Shown here: one piece after another, positions 37,542 to 43,886 of the stretch
How positions within the stretch are numbered: the first letter of the stretch is position 1
Layout: every line of letters starts with the position of its first letter
Origin: JAGOBP01 sp046328575
GTDB taxonomy: Bacteria > Chloroflexota > Anaerolineae > Fen-1058
Direction of reading: 5' to 3'
Assembly (NCBI GenBank): GCA_046328575.1
Contig: JAXLWI010000035.1
Coordinates: 1 to 43,886, forward strand
DNA: 43,886 nt
The notes under the pieces: generated by a model
What the model saw: the letters and a program-made list of their open reading frames with translations, nothing else
What the model was told of the DNA's origin: nothing
The model's database searches: none
Position numbers and translations under genes: made by a program

Positions 37542-37946
37542 TTACGCCGCTTGATACAACTCCACCAGCACCCCGCTCGTGCTGCTGGGATGCACGAAGG
37601 CGATCTGCTTACCGCCCGCGCCGATGGTCGGCGTCTCGTTGATCAACTTGACGCCCTTGGCCTTCAACTGCGCCAGCGTCGCGTGAATGTCGTCCACTTC
37701 GACGCAGATGTGATGCATGCCAGGGCCGCGTTTAGCGAGATATTTCGCTACGCCGCTCGTGTCCGTGGTCGGCTTGACGAGTTCTACTTCACTGCCAGCC
37801 GCGGGCAAAAACGCGACGATGGACTCCTGTTCCTTCACTTCTTCCAGGTGCGTCATCTCCATGCCCAGCCCATCGCGCCAGAAGTTCAACGCGCCTTCGA
37901 TGTCGTCGACGACGACGGCGATGTGATCGATTCGTTTAACGGTCAT
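37542..37946 (-). CDS. mce: Methylmalonyl-CoA epimerase (VOC superfamily)
   Basis: 134 residues, the standard size. Start at ATG 37946 with GGAG 7 nt upstream; longer frames run back through the heptamer repeat. Vicinal-oxygen-chelate fold with the four metal-ligand positions visible: His9-type in RIDHIAVVVDDIEGALNFW, the EVELVKP strand, HHICVEVDDI, and the final Glu in GVLVELYQA. It interconverts (S)- and (R)-methylmalonyl-CoA between the carboxylase and the mutase. Both of those enzymes are encoded just upstream on the same strand, which makes this assignment firm within a superfamily that otherwise includes glyoxalases and lyases. Confidence 0.93.
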   Translation of the reverse strand: MTVKRIDHIAVVVDDIEGALNFWRDGLGMEMTHLEEVKEQESIVAFLPAAGSEVELVKPTTDTSGVAKYLAKRGPGMHHICVEVDDIHATLAQLKAKGVKLINETPTIGAGGKQIAFVHPSSTSGVLVELYQAA

Positions 37947-37959
37947 GATTGCTCCATGT

Positions 37960-38025
37960 AATGAGTAACGAGTAACGAGTAACGGGTAAAGCATCCCTTA
38001 CTCGTTACTCATTACTCGTTAAATC
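37960..38025. repeat. Heptamer inverted repeat, word AACGAGT (4 + 4 units)
   Basis: Left units AATGAGT, AACGAGT, AACGAGT, AACGGGT (37960-37987), a 10-nt loop, then right units TTACTCG, TTACTCA, TTACTCG, TTAAATC (37998-38025), all in phase. The arms pair to a long stem. The mutase stop codon (38024-38026) touches the last unit. Confidence 0.9.
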
Positions 38026-39628
38026 AGATTCCCGCCGCCGCTTGATATTCCCCAAACACGCCGCGCAGCGTGTGGCAGATTTCGCCCAGCGTCACTTCGC
38101 CTTCCACACAGGCGATGATGTACGGCATCAGGTTCTCGGTACTGCGCGCTGCGGATTCTAGTTGCGTGCGCAGTTCGCTGACGCGAACGTTATCGCGTTT
38201 TTGCCGCAATTCAGCCAGTTTTTGGCGCTGCTCAAACTCGATCGAGGCATCGATCTTCAGGCGCGACAAATGCAGATCAGCTTGCGTCTGGAACTGATTC
38301 ACGCCCACCACGATCTGTTCATTGTGCTCGACGGCGCGTTGATACGCGTAGGCCGCATCCCCAATCTCGCCTTGAATGTAGCCGGACTCAATCCCGCGCA
38401 AGGCGCCGCCCAGCTGATCGATGCGGTTGATGTACGCCGCCGCTTGTTGCTCGATCTGATTCGTAAGTTCTTCGATCACGTACGATCCGGCTAACGGATC
38501 GATCGTATCGGCCACGCCCGATTCGTGCGCGATGATCTGCTGAGTGCGCAAGGCGATCTGCACGCTTTCTTCGGTCGGCAACCACAGTGCCTCGTCGCGC
38601 GAGTTGGTGTGCAGCGATTGCGTGCCGCCCATGACGGCGGCCAACGCTTGCAGCGTGACGCGCACCACGTTGTTCTCCGGCTGCTGCGCCGTCAACGTCG
38701 AGCCACCAGTCTGCGTGTGGAAGCGCAACTTCAACGAATTGGCTTTCTGCGCACCAAAACGCTCACGCATGATCTTGGCCCACAGCCGCCGCGCCGCGCG
38801 GAACTTGGCGACTTCTTCAAGAAAGTTATTATGCGCGTTGAAGAAGAACGAGAGTTGGCCCGCGAAGTCGTCGACATTGAGTCCGGCCTCGATCGCAGCT
38901 TGCACGTACGCGATCGCGTTTGCTAGCGTAAAGGCCACTTCCTGCACGGCCGTCGAGCCCGCCTCACGGATGTGATAGCCGCTGATGCTGATCGTATTCC
39001 AATGCGGCACTTCTCGCGCGCAATACTTGAAGATGTCGGTGATTAAGCGCATCGCGGGAGCGGGCGGATAGATGTACGTGCCGCGCGCGATGTACTCTTT
39101 CAAAATATCATTCTGGATCGTGCCGCGCAGTTCCTTCGGTTCCACGCCCTGCCGCTTGCCCACCGCGATATACATCGCCAGCAGCACCGACGCGGGCGCG
39201 TTGATGGTCATGCTGGTGCTGACCTTGCCCAGTGGAATCTGATCGAACAACGTCGCCATGTCGTGAATCGCCGAGATGCTCACACCGACCTTGCCCACTT
39301 CACCTTCGGCCATCGGATCGTCGGCATCGTAGCCGATTTGCGTCGGCAGGTCGAACGCGACTGATAGACCCGTCTGACCTTGATCGAGCAGGAAGCGATA
39401 ACGGCGATTGGATTCCGCCGCGCTGGCATAGCCCGCGTATTGACGCATCGTCCAGAAACGACCGCGATACATCGTGGGCTGCACGCCGCGCGTGTAGGGA
39501 AATTCGCCGGGCTGGCCCAAATCCCGATCGTATTCGACGGCGACATCGGTCGGCGTGTAATACGGCTTCAGTTCGATATCGGACGAGGTTGCGAAACGAG
39601 GCTTGCGCTGAATTTCTGATTTAGCCAT
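38024..39628 (-). CDS. mcmA1: Methylmalonyl-CoA mutase large (catalytic) subunit
   Basis: 534 residues, containing only the (beta/alpha)8 substrate-binding domain: the cobalamin-binding domain (DxHxxG motif) is absent and must come from a separate small-subunit gene, which is not in this window. Signature: YTRGVQPTMYRGRFWTMRQYAG, AAESNRRYRFLLDQGQTGLS, AFDLPTQIGYDADDP, SMTINAPA, ISGYHIREAGSTAVQE (catalytic His region), RLWAKIMRERFGAQ and LTAQQPENNVVR. Converts (R)-methylmalonyl-CoA to succinyl-CoA. Some relatives are isobutyryl-CoA or ethylmalonyl-CoA mutases; here the carboxylase and epimerase neighbours favour methylmalonyl-CoA. No strong ribosome site is visible. The gene lies between a perfect palindrome upstream and a heptamer repeat downstream. 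Confidence 0.94.
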   Translation of the reverse strand: MAKSEIQRKPRFATSSDIELKPYYTPTDVAVEYDRDLGQPGEFPYTRGVQPTMYRGRFWTMRQYAGYASAAESNRRYRFLLDQGQTGLSVAFDLPTQIGYDADDPMAEGEVGKVGVSISAIHDMATLFDQIPLGKVSTSMTINAPASVLLAMYIAVGKRQGVEPKELRGTIQNDILKEYIARGTYIYPPAPAMRLITDIFKYCAREVPHWNTISISGYHIREAGSTAVQEVAFTLANAIAYVQAAIEAGLNVDDFAGQLSFFFNAHNNFLEEVAKFRAARRLWAKIMRERFGAQKANSLKLRFHTQTGGSTLTAQQPENNVVRVTLQALAAVMGGTQSLHTNSRDEALWLPTEESVQIALRTQQIIAHESGVADTIDPLAGSYVIEELTNQIEQQAAAYINRIDQLGGALRGIESGYIQGEIGDAAYAYQRAVEHNEQIVVGVNQFQTQADLHLSRLKIDASIEFEQRQKLAELRQKRDNVRVSELRTQLESAARSTENLMPYIIACVEGEVTLGEICHTLRGVFGEYQAAAGI

Positions 39629-39729
39629 GAGTCGTCTTTCGTAGCAAAGAAGTTGCCTGTATTGTCCCGCCAGCGCCAGCGCACATCAAGTGATAATCGG
39701 CGCGAATCAAAGTGATTGACATCATTAAA

Positions 39730-39757
39730 GTAGGGGCAATTCATGAATTGCCCCTAC
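39730..39757. terminator. 28-nt perfect palindrome after the biotin carrier gene
   Basis: GTAGGGGCAATTCA (39730-39743) is followed directly by its exact reverse complement (39744-39757), then TTT on the minus strand. It is 4 nt past the stop of the biotin carrier gene. Related in sequence to the palindromes at 22020 and 34362. Confidence 0.8.
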
Positions 39758-39760
39758 CGA

Positions 39761-40252
39761 TTACACTAAAATCACTAACGGTTGATGCTGCTCCACACTC
39801 TGACGCGGCACGACTTTGACTGAAACAACGGTGCCATCACGCGGGGCTTTGAGTTCATTTTCCATCTTCATGGATTCCAGCACCACGACGGTTTGACCCT
39901 TCTTCACGGTCTGCCCTTCGCTGATCGGAACCGCCACGATCAAGCCTGGCATCGGGGCTTTGACCATCACCTCGCCGCTGTGCGTGCCCCCACCACTCGC
40001 TTGCGTCAAACGTCGCGCGCGTTCGTCGAGCACGCGGGCTTGATACAGGCGGCCTTTCAGCAGCACATTCACATCGTCGTTGGCCAGTTCGACCAGCGCT
40101 TCATGTGACTGATGTTCGATCAGCAAAGAATACGTGACTTCGTCGATGGCTCGCAGATCGATCGGGCAGGTTTCACCATCGATCGTGACTTCGCCATCCC
40201 GATTGATCTCGATGATATAGGTGTGATCGTTGATGGTGGTCGCGTATCGCAT
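39761..40252 (-). CDS. Biotin carboxyl carrier subunit of acyl-CoA carboxylase
   Basis: 163 residues. The start at ATG 40252 overlaps the last base of the upstream stop codon (TAATG). An N-terminal beta-rich region (about 1-85) precedes the biotinyl domain (about 92-163): APMPGLIVAVPISEGQTVKKG, biotin-accepting Lys in ESMKMEN, then APRDGTVVSVKVVPRQSV. It carries carboxyl-biotin from the carboxylase subunit (next gene upstream) to the carboxyltransferase at 41852. The order alpha-like, carrier, mutase, epimerase points to propionyl-CoA carboxylase. A stand-alone carrier of this form is common in Chloroflexota and Thermus relatives. Confidence 0.94.
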   Translation of the reverse strand: MRYATTINDHTYIIEINRDGEVTIDGETCPIDLRAIDEVTYSLLIEHQSHEALVELANDDVNVLLKGRLYQARVLDERARRLTQASGGGTHSGEVMVKAPMPGLIVAVPISEGQTVKKGQTVVVLESMKMENELKAPRDGTVVSVKVVPRQSVEQHQPLVILV

Positions 40253-41754
40253 TAGCGCTGCATCCTTTCCCAGCGCGCCACCCATTTCCAGTTGCTGGTA
40301 TCACGCTCGTTGCGGCGCACCACCTGCGTCGCTTGTTGGCCGCGTTGATGCGCCACTAACGTCGCCATCAGCGCCGCCACGCGCTCGTCTTCAGGCGCGG
40401 TCTCTTCCTCCATTGAGAAGCGCTCTTCGACAAATGTCGTATCGAAGTGCCCGGCGAAGAAACGATGGCTAGACATCATGGCTTGATGGAAGGGGATGTT
40501 GGTCTTTACGCCGACGATGCGATATTCGGACAGCGCCCGCCGCATTCGCAAAATAGCCTCCGCGCGACTCTCGCCCCAGCAGATCAACTTACCAATTAGC
40601 GAATCATAATAGGGCGTGATCTCAAAGCCTTCATACAAACCGCTATCGATACGCACGCCGGGACCGGTAGGCCGATCGAGCCGCGTGATCTTACCGGTGG
40701 AGGGCATAAAGTTGTTGAATGGATCTTCCGCGTTGATACGGCACTCGATCGCCCAACCTTTCTGCTTGATGCTGCGCTGTCGCAAGCGCGTCGCTCGCCC
40801 GCGCGCGATACGAATCTGCTCCTTCACGATGTCAACGCCCGTCACGGTTTCGGTGATGGGATGCTCGACTTGCAAACGCGTGTTCATTTCGAGGAAGTAG
40901 AAATTGCCTTCTTTATCGAGCAGAAACTCGATCGTGCCCGCGTTGTGATAATCGACGGCTTGCGCGGCCTTTACGGCCACTGCGCCCATGCGCTCACGCA
41001 GATCGGCATCGATGGCGGGTGACGGCGACTCCTCGATGATCTTCTGGTGCCGACGTTGAATCGAACATTCGCGTTCGCCCAGGTGAATGACATTGCCATG
41101 CGTGTCGGCTAATAGTTGAATCTCGATGTGGCGCGCGCCTTGCACCAGTTTTTCAAGGTAAACCGAACCATCACCAAATGCTGATTCGGCTTCACGTCGG
41201 GCTGAAGCTAACGCATCCGTCAGCCCTTCCATGTTCTCGACGCGTCGCATGCCTTTACCGCCGCCGCCTGCCGTCGCTTTGATCAGCAGCGGAAAACCGA
41301 TCGATGGCGCGATAGCGATGATCTCGTCGTCGCGCAGGCCGCCTTCGCCTTCGGTGCCGGGCACAACGGGCACACCCGCTTTTTGCACGGTCGCGCGCGC
41401 CACAGCCTTGTCACCCATCGCGGCAATGGCGGATGGCTTCGGTCCGATGAAGGCCACGCCTTCATCTTCGCAGGCTTGCGCAAAGTCTTCGCGCTCGGCC
41501 AGGAAACCGTAACCAGGATGGATCGCGTCTGCGCCCGACTGCTTCGCCACTTCTAAAATCTTGTCGGCGCGCAGATATGATTCACGTGATGGTGCGGGGC
41601 CGATCAAGTACGCTTCGTCGGCGTAACGCACGTGCAACGCATTGCGATCGACTTCGGAGTAGACGGCGACCGTTTGAATGCCCAGTTCGTGGCAGGCCCG
41701 CAAAATTCTGACGGCGATCTCGCCCCGATTGGCGATAAGAACTTTTTTGAACAT
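40252..41754 (-). CDS. accC: Biotin carboxylase subunit of acyl-CoA (propionyl-CoA/acetyl-CoA) carboxylase
   Basis: 500 residues. ATP-grasp enzyme that carboxylates biotin. N-terminal domain FKKVLIANRGEIAVRILRACHELG; IHPGYGFLAE; ATP loop KATAGGGGKGMR; ERECSIQRRHQKIIEESPSPA; catalytic EMNTRLQVEHPITE; EPxx-type C-terminus with IECRINAEDPFNNFMPSTG. About 50 residues longer than E. coli AccC, with a C-terminal extension (EEETAPEDERVAALMATLVA onward) that may contact the carboxyltransferase or carrier. Start at 41754, with AAGGG about 10 nt upstream. Translationally coupled to the carrier gene (1-nt overlap). Whether it serves propionyl-CoA, acetyl-CoA or both cannot be told from this subunit. Confidence 0.95.
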   Translation of the reverse strand: MFKKVLIANRGEIAVRILRACHELGIQTVAVYSEVDRNALHVRYADEAYLIGPAPSRESYLRADKILEVAKQSGADAIHPGYGFLAEREDFAQACEDEGVAFIGPKPSAIAAMGDKAVARATVQKAGVPVVPGTEGEGGLRDDEIIAIAPSIGFPLLIKATAGGGGKGMRRVENMEGLTDALASARREAESAFGDGSVYLEKLVQGARHIEIQLLADTHGNVIHLGERECSIQRRHQKIIEESPSPAIDADLRERMGAVAVKAAQAVDYHNAGTIEFLLDKEGNFYFLEMNTRLQVEHPITETVTGVDIVKEQIRIARGRATRLRQRSIKQKGWAIECRINAEDPFNNFMPSTGKITRLDRPTGPGVRIDSGLYEGFEITPYYDSLIGKLICWGESRAEAILRMRRALSEYRIVGVKTNIPFHQAMMSSHRFFAGHFDTTFVEERFSMEEETAPEDERVAALMATLVAHQRGQQATQVVRRNERDTSNWKWVARWERMQR

Positions 41755-41780
41755 GAAGTTTTCCCTTGACTGTCAACAGC

Positions 41781-41847
41781 TCACCGCAGAGACGCCGAGG
41801 GCAAAGAGAAAACCAAAAACTCTGCGCTCTCCGCGCCTCTGCGGTGA
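41781..41847. repeat. CTCTGCG-type palindromic repeat between carboxyltransferase and accC
   Basis: TCACCGCAGAG (41781-41791) pairs with CTCTGCGGTGA (41837-41847), and the pairing continues inward imperfectly (ACGCCGAGGGC against CTCTCCGCG). The word CTCTGCG or CTCTCCG recurs in the right arm. It ends 5 nt from the carboxyltransferase stop codon. Confidence 0.75.
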
Positions 41848-41851
41848 ATCA

Positions 41852-43401
<1,550 letters not shown>

Positions 43402-43405
<4 letters not shown>

Positions 43406-43833
43406 GATTGCTCCGCTTTACGAGGTGACTGTTGCTGATTAAAAGCACGCCGAATCTTCGGCAAAAACAGAAAGCCCCACACACCGATGATGGCGCATAA
43501 CGATACGACTAAATCGGCGGGACGCGTTAGGGCTTCGTAAAAGGAGCGTTCGAGGGTGAACCGTTCGATCCAGACTTGGAGCAGATACACGACAATGGCA
43601 ATCAGCATCCAACGTCTCCCCCACGCTTTCAATCGCCACAGGCCGAACGCGGCAATCAAAAACCCGATCGCCCACGTCGTGCCCGTCACGATCAACAGCT
43701 CCCCCGGCACGCCTACTCCCTGGCTCTGCATGAAACTCAACTGTTGGGCCGCTGTCAGAGCCTGCCCCGCATTCCAGGCCGCCAGTAATAACACCGCCAC
43801 TGCCAATAGAGTTACGCTTAAAGGTCGCTTCAT
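43402..43833 (-). CDS. Four-span membrane protein, hypothetical
   Basis: About 143 residues from ATG 43833 (MKRPLSVTLLAVAVLLLAAW); the frame continues to the window edge with a TTG at 43881, so a longer protein is possible. Hydrophobic segments: 5-25, 45-68 (LLIVTGTTWAIGFLIAAFGLW), 75-95 (RRWMLIAIVVYLLQVWI) and 110-132 (LVVSLCAIIGVWGFLFL). The end is basic and soluble (KIRRAFNQQQSPRKAEQ). No family recognised. It shares an ATGA overlap with the carboxyltransferase gene, so it is translated with the propionyl-CoA module, though no transport or enzyme function is visible. Confidence 0.65.
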
Positions 43834-43886
43834 GCTGGCTGCCACACTGGCTTTACAGGTCGAGGTATCGGCTTGCGCCAATGCCA

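Overview
The window (about 56-58% GC by eye) looks like chromosomal DNA of a Chloroflexota bacterium, probably Anaerolineae-like or a relative. The reasons are indirect. Two secreted proteins carry a YLPLV-type hydrophobic motif near a domain boundary or C-terminus. Several exported proteins have Pro/Thr-rich stalks. A lipoprotein carries a CWWG motif. The gaps between genes hold short-unit repeats and palindromes. There is no rRNA, prophage, insertion sequence or CRISPR array.

Layout. 1-840: 3' part of an ECF sigma factor with a SnoaL-like tail. 981-2726 (minus): secreted alpha/alpha-toroid protein of atypical composition. 2930-5110: comEC with a degenerate metallo-beta-lactamase domain. 5112-11367 (plus): a copper-handling region made of a PCu(A)C chaperone, a DeoR-type HTH fused to a NosL-like cysteine-rich domain, a strong terminator, two small membrane proteins, two membrane-anchored ectodomain proteins, and a CopC-CopD-YtkA-like-cytochrome c fusion. 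11463-12347: nucleotidyltransferase. 12501-15770: VPS10/BNR-type surface protein. 16093-19328: stalked membrane protein and an OmpR-type two-component system. 19375-21413: three-gene acetyltransferase operon. 21747-24872: small membrane protein, pnp and rpsO. 25034-28770: M14 carboxypeptidase, DUF72 protein, lipoprotein. 28970-32057: cvpA-mutS2. 32175-34361: transketolase and a CAU tRNA. 34392-37438: NYN-domain protein and PcrA/UvrD helicase. 37542-43833 (minus): membrane protein, carboxyltransferase, biotin carboxylase, biotin carrier, methylmalonyl-CoA mutase large subunit and methylmalonyl-CoA epimerase, a propionyl-CoA to succinyl-CoA module.

The two most interesting signals are these. 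(1) The copper region: a candidate copper-responsive repressor of unusual architecture sits behind a consensus sigma-70 promoter with an AT-rich dyad, followed by a large multidomain copper/cytochrome membrane protein. (2) A system of intergenic repeats: most gaps hold a tandem array of 7-nt units (one has 8-nt units), each with its own word, usually folded as an inverted repeat and placed at the stop codon of the upstream gene. Two palindrome families (a GAGCGGAGCGAAG type and a GGGGC-n-A-n-TC type) occupy other gaps in the same way.

All calls come from reading the sequence; no database search was run. Start codons were moved inward from the longest ORF where a ribosome binding site, signal peptide or neighbouring repeat argued for it.
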